DNA of 64,000 nucleotides from Hyalella azteca (lineage: Eukaryota; Arthropoda; Malacostraca; Amphipoda; Hyalellidae). This document shows, one piece after another, positions 1 to 10,705 of the stretch. The notes under the pieces are model-generated. The model did no database searches and was not told the DNA's origin. It saw only the letters and a list, made by a program, of their open reading frames with translations. The position numbers and the translations under genes are program-made. Position 1 is the stretch's first letter. The number at the start of each line of letters is the position of its first letter. The DNA lies in the NCBI RefSeq assembly GCF_000764305.2, contig NW_025946706.1, positions 62,001-126,000 on the forward strand, written 5' to 3'.

Positions 1-169
1 GATATGCAGGACTGCACGCACGCGCGCACGGGAGGGTTGTGGCCGAAATGTTTCTTGTAGGCAGCGTTGAACTGCGCGTATGTGGCCAGGGACCGCACGA
101 AGGCGCGCACCTCGCACGCCTCCGCCAAGGAGAGGCCGTGTGTCGCGAGGTCATCTGCCAGGGCAATGG
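1..169 (-). CDS. DPH6: DPH6 coding exon 9 (RidA-like domain, cut by window edge)
   Basis: Encodes ALADDLATHGLSLAEACEVR and then YAQFNAAYKKHFGHNPPVRA, matching the RidA pattern of N-x-x-Y-x-x-x-F followed by P-x-R. Acceptor ATTCAG at 175-170. The exon or domain continues past position 1. Confidence 0.82.
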
Positions 170-3100
170 CTGAATTAGCCCCACAGAAATATAATGACGA
201 TAAATTAACGTTATCATGGTGCCAAATGAGAGTTCGATAAATTGGCTCCAAAAAATATGGAATGACTCTTTGAAAGGAAAATCGAACGAAGTTGAAAGTT
301 GATGTGTAATAAGACTTCAATATAAATGAATTGTTTGGGTAAATAATAGCAATATGGAGAGTTAAAGTAAAATATAATTAGTACTTGGTAATTAAATAAA
401 TTTACCAGTCATCTGCCTGAGGACTTCATCAACACAGCTACCTGCATAGCTGCTGGCCACCCACCAGCCTCCAGCGCTCACCACCACACAGGGTCTGCCC
501 ATTACCATCACCAACATTACTTTAGCTGCATACATTCCCTATAGAAAAGCCTAGGTTAAGTTGGTTACATGGAATATTATAGCGCGACACCAAACCATGC
601 AATCTGTGACGTAGCCAACAAAATAGGGGCAAGAATTGTTAACCACCTAATCCAAAAGTACTCAATCAAAACCAGAGTGATTATCCCAAACTGGATAACA
701 GGATTCAATTTTTTATACCAGTTCGCGGCTAATGTGTTCATGCTATATCCAACCAAGAAACAGAGACGGAATAAGCTATTACAAACAAATGTAAATATTC
801 TAAAATGCATTGTTTCTCACCCAGAAGAAGATCTCTGGTCGGGTCTCAGGAGCTTGTTTATGTTGGACTGCACGACAGGAGCCTCGCTAAGCGTTGCCAC
901 GTCCACCACGTCAGCAGCAGGAGCCTCAGACAACTCAAGACGCAGGATCTCCTCCACGAAGTGCAACGGGCCTGGCACGCCTGCAGCCACTACACGCTCC
1001 TCCATGCTCTTCCCGTGAAGCTAACGTACAAGCATAATCAGAGACAATGTATGGGCACTTGCATCACGAGTCTACATAATATGAAAGTTTTCAGCAATTT
1101 GCTTTAGCCTTAAATTGAAATTAACAACACAAAGGTTCAGATTCTCATGTTTTCAAGCGGACTATTGTGAAAATGATTAGTTTAATTGGTGGAATGAACC
1201 GCTTAGCTGACCTGCTTGTCCTGGAACGATAGCTGCTCCAGCACCATGTAGCCAACATCACCGGTCTCCTTCACCAGACGATTGCGGTCTCTGCAACACA
1301 GGCAGCAAACAAACATTGCTGGGGCAAGCCGTACTCAACAATGTAAGTCAATAATAATACATAAAAACGTTCATATTAGTCTGTCAATAAAAAATAAAAC
1401 TTAACACAACCTCCCACTCTGAATTGAAATCATGAGCTATGGAACACAAATATTTCAAGAAAAATGTAGAAAAACAATTTTAAAAATGACCCCACTCGCA
1501 AATAGATAGTACTATATACTCGTTGAAAAAATTGGTGCTGTATATAATGGATATTATTTATGAACCCAGGGTTTAGAAATATAATCAAGCTTGCTTAGTT
1601 ATAATCATCCTCTTGCATCCATATAGGTTCCTCCACTAGCTGCTAAAAAATAAGGTTAATTTTGTTGCGTACAAGGTTAGAAAATTTATTTAGAGACAAT
1701 GCAGTGGTTAGCGAGGCGTTAAGATTCTAGCTGGTAAATTATATACTATGTTTCTTCAAAGCATGACGTCAATTCTCTACAAAGAAAATATACAAGTGGC
1801 ATTAATGAGGCTGGCATTCATTTAGTAATGCGAGATGCCCATTCAGTTCATCAGGAAAACTTGATTTCTTTGCTCACATTTGAATGCGTTTTTCATACAG
1901 CGGGCAGTCGGTGGTAAAGGTTTCAAATTCGCCACCTTCGCCACACACATGTAAATCGAACTTAGAATTCTGAAGAGAGAATATCAAATCCACAGATAAC
2001 AATGAAATTAATTATTTCAAACAATCATACAATTAAAATAGACAAGGTCTTAGCAATAACAGTCGCAAGTAATTTTAATATAAAACTGAAAAATGTTAAT
2101 TTTTTGTTACATTAAAAAAAATTCACTTCAATCAAGGCCGATTAAAATAGGACCGATTCAAGTTCAATGAAACCCGTGTTGGAAATCCAGTAAAGTGGAG
2201 AAACTAGTTCAAATTTCAAAAGAACCAAAATAATTTTGACATGTAAGGGAGGAAGGAGACAGCACAAGGATCAGAATTATGCACTCTCAAAGCCTCACCT
2301 GTTTCCTGTTATCAGCTATATAACGTCAACTTTGACATCTTATCACGAATCAAAAGAGATGCCTACATTTGAGATAACTAAATAACATTAACTTTAACTT
2401 CTTATCACGCATCAGAGAGATGCCTACATTTGAGATTAACAAATCAATATCTATACTAGTGCATTACTTTATGAACATTTTAAAACTTGCTCAATAAAAC
2501 TCAATAATAAATAACTCAATTAAAAATTACTGATAATAATAATTTATGCACTAAAACTTACTTACAATTCAAGAAATGAAGATGAAGAAATATTTTATGT
2601 GAAGCCATTACCAGGGCCCATTCAAATTTCATTGAAGCTTTAATTGCAGGTAAGAATCAACCAGATTAAATTTCACTGATTTCATGAATATGGAGTGAAA
2701 AGTGAATGACTGGATTAACCAAGTGAAATAGATGAGAAGATAGTGTTGAGGTCAAGAAAGGAATGGAAATAAGTATGCTGACCAGCAGCAACCGTGTTGT
2801 ATGAAGCTGCTGCAGAGGTGTTGTATGAAGCTGCTGCACAGTTAAAAAAAAAATGATAATAAAGAAGCTGACCAGCTGCAGAGGTGTTGTATGAAGCTGC
2901 TGCACAGTTAATAATAATAATAAAGAAGCTGACCAGCTGCAGCAGGGTTGGATGAAGCTGCTGCAGAGTTTGCCCGCAGTGTTGCTCAGGGAGCAGGCCA
3001 GCCCCAGCAACTTTGATGAGCACGGCCTCTACGTCACACTTCAACATCTCGGATAAAAGTTCCTTCTGCTCACGCTGCCATAAGTATGAGTAACACACCA

Positions 3101-4426
3101 ACCCAAGGCGCACACACCTGAAGATATGAACTATGTTTGGAAAATATTGATGACAGGTTAAGAACTTTGTTCCTGGGTATTCATTACCTCATTTAAAAAT
3201 CCAAGTGACTCATAATAAATGAAAAATAATAGGAAAAGAAAGTTAAAATAAGTGAAATACCAAAAAATTGTTATATATGATTGAATTTCAATACAGAACT
3301 GGACATTTTAATACACAATTTAGCCTTTTAGGCGCTCAAATTTATACACAGCAATGGAGATAATTAAAATAACAGGTGAAAAGAATAAAGAATAAGTAAA
3401 AAAAGCAATGCAACCAATGTAAATTTTATCCTGTATTGCTCACACATTTTCCACTCTAACTCTTTGGTAGTCGGAGAGGATAGCACCCACACTCACGCCA
3501 TCAACGCCTCCCTCAACACCTTCCTGGGGATGGCAATAAGAAACTCAGCAATTCACATTCTAGTACGCGTATATTTACATAGTAATTCTATAAAATATTA
3601 ATAGACACAAAATCATAAAAAGCTAACATTTATTGCATGAACACATAAAAAAATTGCACAAAAATGGCCCTGAAATGAAGCAAGTCATTTAGTAATGGAT
3701 ATAATTTGTGAAATGGGAAGAACTTCATACAACAAAGTTATTTCATTGCACAAAGACTACAAGCATTAAGTTAGAACCAGTACCTAGCAGGATAGCAGGA
3801 TGAGGATAATGAATGAAATGGTAGTTATTTCTCAACAGTCAATTGGTAACACAGTTATTGAAAATATACTATTTAATTTTGTATCAATATAAGAATAAAA
3901 ACAGGAGAGAGTTGAGAAAATACCTTGACAGATTTCAGAAGAGCATAGAGGTCTTCAACCTCATCATCAGCAATGGGTTGAGTATAATTAGCAGCAGTGT
4001 TGACAGACTTGCCCTCAATGGTGCGAGTGTAGATAGGAATACTGCCCATTGCCTTGGCTATACGCCACACATTATTCACACCCACACTTTGGTACATGTG
4101 GCTGTTGCTTTCCTCTGCACAAAAAATAATTAATAAGTTAAGTATGATACTTACATACATAAATATTTATATATATTGATAAGAACTACGAAACACCATG
4201 AAGCAAAATTCTGGTAAAATATGATAATTCATTCTCATAAAATTCCTTGAAACAAGACTGCATACATATGCTCATATAATAATATTATTTTCCAATAACT
4301 TTACTCACCAATCCCAGGTGCAGGTAAAAGTGTGGCCAATGCAACAGCTTTATGCCCAGCAGCAATACACTGCATGAGGGCATAGCAGCTGTCTTTGCCA
4401 CCTGAAAGCAAGCCAACAACACGCAT
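1..4426 (-). CDS. DPH6: Diphthine--ammonia ligase with C-terminal RidA-like domain (partial, 9 coding exons)
   Basis: DPH6 carries out the last step of diphthamide synthesis: ATP-dependent amidation of diphthine on the histidine of translation elongation factor 2, in the cytosol. Spliced coding exons (minus strand): 4426-4309, 4114-3924, 3523-3444, 3117-2934, 1969-1878, 1290-1212, 1020-821, 494-406, 169-<1. All junctions are GT-AG and the phases join, giving about 400 visible residues. The PP-loop SGGKDS sits at residues 8-13. SVGAILSDYQRVRVENV and the family motif CGEGGEFET (near residue 200) follow. After about residue 260 the protein enters a YjgF/RidA-like region (GGWWVASSYAG, then YAQFNAAYKKHFGHNPP), as known in fungal and insect DPH6 but not in the short vertebrate form. 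The start is the ATG directly before the PP-loop. The C-terminus lies beyond the left edge. The identification rests on several family motifs and is secure; exact exon ends are predictions. Confidence 0.93.
406..494 (-). CDS. DPH6: DPH6 coding exon 8 (RidA-like domain)
   Basis: Encodes VVVSAGGWWVASSYAGSCVD and resembles the first strands of a YjgF/RidA domain. Acceptor GGGCAG, donor GTAAAT, phase 1. Confidence 0.75.
821..1020 (-). CDS. DPH6: DPH6 coding exon 7 (linker)
   Basis: Encodes LHGKSMEERVVAAGVPGPLH followed by an alanine/valine-rich acidic stretch. This is the poorly conserved linker between ligase and RidA-like parts. Acceptor GTTAG, donor GG|GTGAGA, phase 2. Confidence 0.78.
1212..1290 (-). 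CDS. DPH6: DPH6 coding exon 6
   Basis: Encodes DRNRLVKETGDVGYMVLEQL. Acceptor TTGCAG and donor CAG|GTCAGC. Phases match exons 5 and 7. Confidence 0.8.
1878..1969 (-). CDS. DPH6: DPH6 coding exon 5
   Basis: Encodes FDLHVCGEGGEFETFTTDCP. The CGEGGEFET block is a signature of the family. Acceptor CTTCAG, donor GTGAGC, phase 2. Confidence 0.92.
2780..2972 (-). repeat. Tandem duplication of DPH6 exon 4 end plus its splice donor
   Basis: On the minus strand the last roughly 35 coding bases of exon 4, the donor GTCAGC and the start of the intron recur as units of about 60 bp: one genuine copy, two near-complete copies (about 2880-2938 and 2818-2880) and a short fourth piece. The core GCAGCAGCTTCATACAACAC is present in each intronic copy. 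Confidence 0.85.
2934..3117 (-). CDS. DPH6: DPH6 coding exon 4
   Basis: Encodes RLGLVCYSYLWQREQKELL through AVLIKVAGAGLLPEQHCGQT, the conserved second half of the ligase domain. The 3' end of this exon, donor included, is repeated in tandem in the following intron (see repeat 2780-2972). Confidence 0.92.
3444..3523 (-). CDS. DPH6: DPH6 coding exon 3
   Basis: Encodes VDGVSVGAILSDYQRVRVEN. Acceptor CCCAG, donor GTGAGC, ends in phase 2. The split valine codon is completed by exon 4. Confidence 0.9.
3924..4114 (-). CDS. DPH6: DPH6 coding exon 2
   Basis: Encodes SHMYQSVG through TRTIEGKS to DDEVEDLYALLKSVK, all typical of DPH6. Acceptor TGCAG, donor GTATTT, ends in phase 0. Confidence 0.92.
4309..4426 (-). 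CDS. DPH6: DPH6 coding exon 1
   Basis: Begins MRVVGLLSGGKDSCYALMQC and contains the PP-loop ATP-binding motif. Donor GT at 4308-4307 (G|GTGAGT), phase 1. A non-coding 5' exon further upstream cannot be excluded. Confidence 0.92.
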
Positions 4427-4782
4427 TGTTTCACAATCTGAAAAAAAGTAAATAGGTTTTAGCCAGTTACCTAAAACATTCAAGTTTAAAACTAAATGGT
4501 TAAATGTGCCAAAAAAAATGATCTGTGTCACCACTGAGGAGTGAGGATACCAGTGTATTTAAGCAATTGGGGATAGTGTAGACTATGGTCATGCAGTAAG
4601 TCAATTATCAGTGCTCCTGCTTGAATAAAAATAATGGTGCAAATTACAGAAGCAGAAATTTATAATTTTGTAAATTTCTACTAACAATTGGGAAACAATT
4701 AGGTTCCAAAGCTGGCCAAATTTAAGGGTGAAATAATAATAATATATATAAAGTTTCAGATGACATTGAGACCATCCATTTA

Positions 4783-6480
4783 TTCTGCCACCTGAGACAA
4801 GCTTGCAACCAAACCAGGTCTCAAAGCATTACAATCAAGCAACTTTATTTCAAAATCCGCAATTAATTCAATAGGCTCTGTGAGACCCTTGACAACCATG
4901 TCAAACCTCAAACTATATGCAGCAATGGCCCCAGCAAAAAGCAGGGGTGTTCTTGAAGAATCTGGTGTAATCTATAAATTTTGCTTTGGAGAAGGTTGCT
5001 GACTCCTGCATTATTTGAACTTCAGGAGAGAAGCTGGAGTCCCATAGTGGCAATTCAGAGATTTTTAAAAATCAGTTTCATTTAAAATTTCCTCATCTAC
5101 TCAATATTTTAATTAATTTCTTATGTATGATATTGCTGGTACTCCAAGATACTTACTAGTCTACTTATAGGACTCAAAATTCAAAAATGAACTTGAGCCT
5201 TGAGGCTGAGGAACTGGGAAGGGCAACAAAATATGTTCTCCTCTGCCACTATTTGAGTAACTAGGTACTACAACATTGAGCAGTCATTTATCCTGCCACC
5301 TGAGCAAATCTTGAAGGTTTGCAACAATACCTGGCATTACCTGCTGACCTCATGAAGCATTACAATCAAGCAACTTCCTCTCAAAATTGCAATGAATTCA
5401 ATAGGCTTGGTGACACACTTGACATGAAACTCAATGAGACTGTCACTTGCACTGTGCTGGAGCATTGGAGGAACCCACCACAGGCCACCACCCACCAGCA
5501 TCGTCATCTTGCAGTGGCCACTGGCCAGACTTCATGTCTTCATCCAATTGACAATAACTGAAGCCCTTATCAAAATCCTTATCTCTATGCCATAGGCAAA
5601 GTGAGTCTATGGATTGGACTTCAGCTATCCATCTCATAACTACCAGATTCCAGGCTTTGAGAAATTGAGATTGTTCTAGAGTTATTTCCATGGTACCAAT
5701 TTTCTTGTTGTTAAAAAACTACTTTTTCAAACAATTATTATGATTAAGAGATTAACTAATGTCATCTGTACATCTGAAGAACATTCTTTGACTTTGACCC
5801 TGAACAATTACATCACATCATCACCCATGTTTAAACAAGCTTATTCTGCCATCTGATTCTAATTACTATTCAATTGTAATCTAATACAAGTTTGCATTTT
5901 ATACAATATATATATATATATATACAATTTTCATGACATATGACTTATGGCCATGGGCCTTCAAAGTTCAATCTAGGGTCTAGGCTATGATTCTCAGTCT
6001 CACTCACTCACTGCACCTGTGGGATCTTCAGCATCTTCCTCTCAAACCTCAATCCTCAGGCTCTGCAGTCAGTGGTTTATTGTTACTATTTTTTAGTATT
6101 TTATATCATGAATACCCCTTGGAGCTGCTGAGCTTTAGGCTTGGCCCTTGCTACACCCTCTACACAGCTACTGTGACCTGTGTTTAATGTGTTACAATGA
6201 ATTAGTCTACTCTACACTTTACACTCTGTCTGTGACTCGGTTTCTGTGGCAATGTGGGTAGGTGGGTAATCACAGTGACAATATCATCTCATCAAATGTC
6301 AATATGACAAATGACAATACCTACCGGCATAGTGACAAAGCACAGATTTTTCAGAATCAGTTCATTTTTAATTTCCTCATTTACTTCAGATTTATACCAA
6401 TTTCTTATGTATAATAATGCTGGTATCCAGGATACTTTACTTGTCTACTTATAGGACTCAAAAATGAACTTGAGGGAGAG
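4783..6480 (+). repeat. Diverged dispersed repeat, at least two copies of two segments
   Basis: Segment A, with CATTTATTCTGCCACCTGAG and AGCATTACAATCAAGCAACT, occurs at about 4777-4910 and 5282-5415. Segment B, with CTACTTATAGGACTCAAAA and ATGAACTTGAG nearby, occurs at about 5070-5205 and 6345-6472. A short trace of A is near 5840. Copies differ at many bases, so the family is old. Class unknown. Confidence 0.6.
5906..5925. repeat. (TA)n microsatellite
   Basis: Uninterrupted run of alternating T and A about 20 bases long. Confidence 0.9.
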
Positions 6481-6716
6481 TCTAAAAACTCTCTGCTTTG
6501 CCACTGTGCCTACCGGCTACCTAACAACCAAGGGCTAGGCCACTAGGGAAACTTGCAACTTGGTTTACACCTGGTTTTAGAACTTACTTCTATTCAAATC
6601 ACAAATACTTCAATATTTCTTGAGAAAATGTAATAAAAGTTTCTCAACTTATAAATAAACATATTCAGAAACAACAGGAACAGCCACAGCCACAGTGTCA
6701 ATGCGGCAACAAAACG

Positions 6717-6739
6717 CTGATCACTAGACTAGTGATCAG
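6717..6739. other. Perfect 11-bp-arm palindrome
   Basis: CTGATCACTAG, one A, then its exact reverse complement CTAGTGATCAG. It may be a binding site or a remnant of a transposon end; nothing nearby decides. Confidence 0.8.
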
Positions 6740-7836
6740 TATTCAGCAAGATCCCTCTGCCTGTGAATCAAAGGAGCCCTTGTAAGTTGTAGTTGAAGCC
6801 TTGCGCTTGTCGAGATTCATATAAACGGTCCTTGTAACATTGCAGACAGAGACAGGGACGGTCACACACTAAATAGTTTAATTTAGAATCGGAATTAGCA
6901 AACAATTAACTTTGTATTTACGTGCGATCATGCGATGTCTGCACGCAGTTCTTGAATTTCAACTTAATATGGATGAGCTCAATTTATATTCTTACTGCAA
7001 AGCTGTTATACAGGCTAACAGGCCGGGCCGCCGGAGCTGCGCAGCCGTAGACCAGACATTAACTCTCAAATCAGCTCTGGATGTTGTCATCCTGGCACGG
7101 TGACGGCACCTAAGGAAGAAATGCTTGTATTGGGCAACGCTGGCCTCTCGCATGTTACGGCATGTATCCGGCCAGGCCGACATACCGTAACCTAATTGCT
7201 CGACCGGTCCCCCTTTCAAGGATCCTGAATTCTGATGCCGCACAGCTGTTGATAGAAACATGGAAAGAAATACCGAAGTAAAAACACTTAAATTTTTCAG
7301 GATAAGCTGCTAGAGTAATATACGTAATATACGTAATACTCTTGAATATGGTAGAAAGAGATATATAGGTTTATTTAAAATTCCTACATAATCTAAAAAT
7401 TACATTTTCTTTAAAAAGAAAATAATGAAAATATTCTGACGACCCTCCTCAATGCGAATCGACGTCGATGATGAAATAATTTAATTTTTATTACATCCAT
7501 ATTATTGTAAATTCGAATGGGCTACGTTTGTAGTACGAGTTCCTAAAATAGTGTGCCGAGAAATTTGGCCAAAAACGTAAAACGTCTCAAATTTTTGCCC
7601 AGAGATGTCGATGCTGTGAGTTTAGAAAAGTTCTTTGCTGAGTTATAGTAACTTTTTAAAAACCAAGTCCATTTCAAATTGCAGTGTCAAATTTACTGGA
7701 CATCATTTCAATTTATTTTGAAAATCGTGCATGACAATTGCGTTGATATCACGCAGTAGTAAAGTAGATACAGAAGTTACGATTTAAGTTTGCGCACTTC
7801 TCAGTGCAAAAATAATCGAAGCTCGAACTTATTTGG

Positions 7837-7844
7837 TATAAAAG
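7837..7844 (+). promoter_or_regulatory. TATA box of the orphan gene
   Basis: TATAAAAG, about 205 bases upstream of the ATG at 8044. A transcription start near 7865-7870 would be expected. It is the best TATA match in the region and precedes a clean open frame. Confidence 0.55.
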
Positions 7845-7950
7845 ATACTTCTAAAGCGGATAGATTGGCGACCAGCAAATACCAAAATAATAAAGTGGCA
7901 AGAAGAATCAGAAACTGAATCGGAAACTGAAACAAACATTTGGAGCAGAA

Positions 7951-8016
7951 ATGCCGAGTAGACAGGAACTATCGTTGATCGTCGCGTCCTACACCTGCGC
8001 ACCTGATACGATCTAG
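7951..8016 (+). CDS. Upstream ORF in the 5' leader of the orphan gene
   Basis: ATG followed by 20 codons and TAG, between the putative TATA box and the main ATG at 8044. It ends 27 bases before the main start, so a ribosome could reinitiate. Translation is inferred only. Confidence 0.3.
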   Translation: MPSRQELSLIVASYTCAPDTI

Positions 8017-8043
8017 ACTTATCATCTTGCCAACATCGCTCTC

Positions 8044-8397
8044 ATGCTGAATCTCAACCCAAAATACTTGCATACTGTGCCACTGCTGAGACAGAAAAAC
8101 AAAATAACCATCGCTGAGGCCGTGAATATCCTCTCTGAAATGCCCGAACTCGCTCCTAAATGCGACCTGCGTTCAAGCTGGCAGCAACTGTTCAACGGTG
8201 AATCTGCTCTCGACCAGAATGGCTTCTTTGAGATCTGGCAAAAACTGGACTGTCCCCTGGAACAGTATGATAAAATCATGAAGTACGTGAAGGATAAAAC
8301 GGACGATGACAAAGTGACTGTAGATCTTTTGGTAAACTATTTCAACGAAGAACCTCGGAAAGCCTGGAAGCGCTACAGGCGAACAGCTCATCAGTGA
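8044..8397 (+). CDS. Orphan 117-aa protein, possibly a degenerate EF-hand pair
   Basis: Single uninterrupted frame from ATG to TGA with 117 residues: no signal peptide, no membrane segment, charged and predicted helical. I do not recognise the family. The C-terminal half has an EF-hand-like layout: helix (LEQYDKIMKYV), a 12-residue acidic loop DKTDDDKVTVDL, then helix (LVNYFNEE). Loop positions 1 and 5 are Asp and position 8 is hydrophobic, but position 12 is Leu instead of Glu, so calcium binding is doubtful. An earlier stretch, ALDQNGFFEIWQKL, looks like the end of a first hand. A TATA box lies 205 bases upstream and a polyadenylation signal 516 bases downstream. Codon and base composition are richer in GC than the flanks, as in the true exons of this window. 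It could be a lineage-specific gene or an old retrocopy; no poly-A tract is seen at its 3' end. Confidence 0.6.
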   Translation: MLNLNPKYLHTVPLLRQKNKITIAEAVNILSEMPELAPKCDLRSSWQQLFNGESALDQNGFFEIWQKLDCPLEQYDKIMKYVKDKTDDDKVTVDLLVNYFNEEPRKAWKRYRRTAHQ

Positions 8398-8912
8398 ACA
8401 CGGAACTACCTAACAACGTACAGCACTCGCCGCCTTTCAACTACGGACACTCCCATCAAATTAAGAATTTATTTCGAACGAATTCGGTAATTTTGTATAA
8501 ATGGATTTTAAACTTCATAGCTGAGCTATTTTTTATTGATCATCTGTAACAGTCGCATTTATGGCAGACAAAAATTACTGGGTCCATAAACAGGACTTTC
8601 GATTAGATTTTTTTTAGTTATTAAAATCTCCGTGAAAATTCATCAACGTTTGAAGCGCTCCGTGTAAAAAAACGCCAGCCTCTGTGAAATATAATGGAAT
8701 ATTGTAGATAATTGTACGACGTCAGTTCACCTAAAGTGAAGGAAAATAATTTTTCGCGAAGTACACATAGTGAAAAATAACGCTTGAAATTATTGGAGTA
8801 GATTCTGCAGGAGTAGATTCATGATAAATATGATTGTGCAATATCACCAAGTCTCTATATCTTCATGAAAGTCATGTAAAATTATTTTGGTTTGATCACT
8901 CTGCATTTTAAT

Positions 8913-8918
8913 AATAAA
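8913..8918 (+). promoter_or_regulatory. Candidate polyadenylation signal of the orphan gene
   Basis: AATAAA 516 bases after the stop codon. It is a plausible 3' end, but such hexamers are common in this AT-rich sequence. Confidence 0.3.
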
Positions 8919-10538
8919 TTTGAATAATGAATCTAGTTTTATTTTGTTGGTAAAGAATGGTTGGTCTTCATAATCGAGAAAATTATCAGTGCGTTAAAAT
9001 GTGTAGTTTTAGCGGCAATATGAAACGAAAGAAACAATACGATTATCGGCCTTACGGGAACATATAAGGAAGATAAAGAATGCGAGTTATTTCAAATATT
9101 AGTGGACGTTGAATTAAATGTACTGAAGTCGTAGTTGGCTTGTAAATTTTATTGTCAAAAGTTCAAACGTTGGTACAAATGGCATGAGTTAGTATAATAT
9201 TAATGGATTTACTCGTACAGAGATCTATAGTTTAATACAATAAGTTAAGTACACGCATTAAAGCAACTTGGAAAAAGTATGGCCTATTCTAGTAATCTCA
9301 GCCAAGGGTTGGTTTAAATACAAATACAAATTAAAAGACGACACTCGACTTCGTGAGTACAAAGGCTCAGTCTGGAGCTCGATTGTATGGAACCGCGCTG
9401 TTCTTGATAAAAGACTATGACTATTAACTCGAGTTGGAAACTATAATGAGTTTCAAACTGACAATAATATTTTCCTTTTAGAGATTGCTAGTCCAATTAT
9501 TTGCAATTTGTCTCTTCGCGAGTCAAAATATACGGGCTTTGTATTGCCTGAGATGCTTGATGTTCAAGCGTGTATCTGACTTGCAAAATGATACACTAAA
9601 ATATCACTCGCTATCAGGCCTAGCGCCGTATCATTTACCTTATTAATAACACGTCTCCTGAAAAAAAAAACATATTGCTGACATTTATGCAGTCCCTCAG
9701 ATTAAGCTTTATAGGAGACGAAATCTTTCAAGAAACAATTAAGGATATGCCAAACGTTTATAATAATAAAGTTACATTGTCCGCAAATAATTTGAGCGAT
9801 GTTGGAATACTAGTATTATACCAAGTTTTTGATAAATGTGTAATATAGTTTCTTCAATAACATTTAATGAAGAAAGTGATATTACAGAACCCTTCTGGAA
9901 AAAAGGCAAGAAATTTTCAATTTGTGCTAACGGTGCTTTGGGTTGAGGCGCCTCCGATCTCAGTAGGATCACAAAAATCTACCAAGCGCGCTGTCGTCCT
10001 TTTACATCAAGAATGTTAATTAATTCACGTAACATCAAACCGCGATTAAAACAGGGAAGTACGTACGATCAACTACGATACGCTCACAACGAATATGAAA
10101 TATGCTATTTATAAAATACTTTCTAAGGTTACAATCTTGGAAGATGTTAGACACGGAGAATGGAATGGACAAGAGGCACACAGAGTAGCACAAACATAAC
10201 AAATAATTACTTGATATCAAACATAAATATCAATTAATATCCAAAAAAAATTATCTTCAGCGAGTTTATCAAGTTTCTCGAATTCACAAATAAGAAACGT
10301 CCTATTCGTTCAATACTTTAACTATTACTCTTAAGAAGAAACTCTGTTTGCAAAGTTGGCTCCTAAGTAATGGCGTATTTTGATTTCTGAAATGCAAAGG
10401 ATTCAGCACGAGCAAGCAAAAACTCTCTGAACACTCGTGACAACAGAATATTAATTAAAATAATGCCACTACAAGCGCCCACCACAACCTGAGGGCCAGT
10501 CATTAAATCCACTGCGCATACATCGCATGGCATCCCTA

Positions 10539-10705
10539 GGGCCGTACTATCAAAACGCGCTCAAGTACATGTAGCTACCTAAGTACACATAGCGGTCTAA
10601 GTACACGTAGCAGCCGATTTCCCGTCTATGATCGGTTGGTTTCACAGCAGTCAGTGATTGGCTGACGGAGTTAAGAACTCGCAACTATTTTTGATAGTTC
10701 GGCCC
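10539..10705. mobile_element. 167-bp MITE-like element with 17-bp terminal inverted repeats
   Basis: Left end GGGCCGTACTATCAAAA and right end TTTTGATAGTTCGGCCC are inverted repeats matching at 16 of 17 positions. The size and lack of coding capacity fit a non-autonomous DNA transposon. No clear target-site duplication is visible. Confidence 0.6.
10560..10614. repeat. Short tandem repeat, about 18 bp x 3
   Basis: Three copies of a CTAAGTACACGTAGC-like unit within the inverted-repeat element. Confidence 0.75.

Larger units (their letters stand above)
4427..7836. other. Intergenic region upstream of DPH6
   Basis: No convincing gene. The part next to the DPH6 start should hold its promoter, but no TATA box or CpG island stands out. 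The stretch 4780-6480 is built from pieces of one old dispersed repeat, followed by a perfect palindrome (6717-6739), and a GC-richer block with a small hairpin (7154-7191). Open frames here (for example 5319-5561 plus, 6912-7103 plus) lie in repeats or lack any protein-like pattern. Confidence 0.6.
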
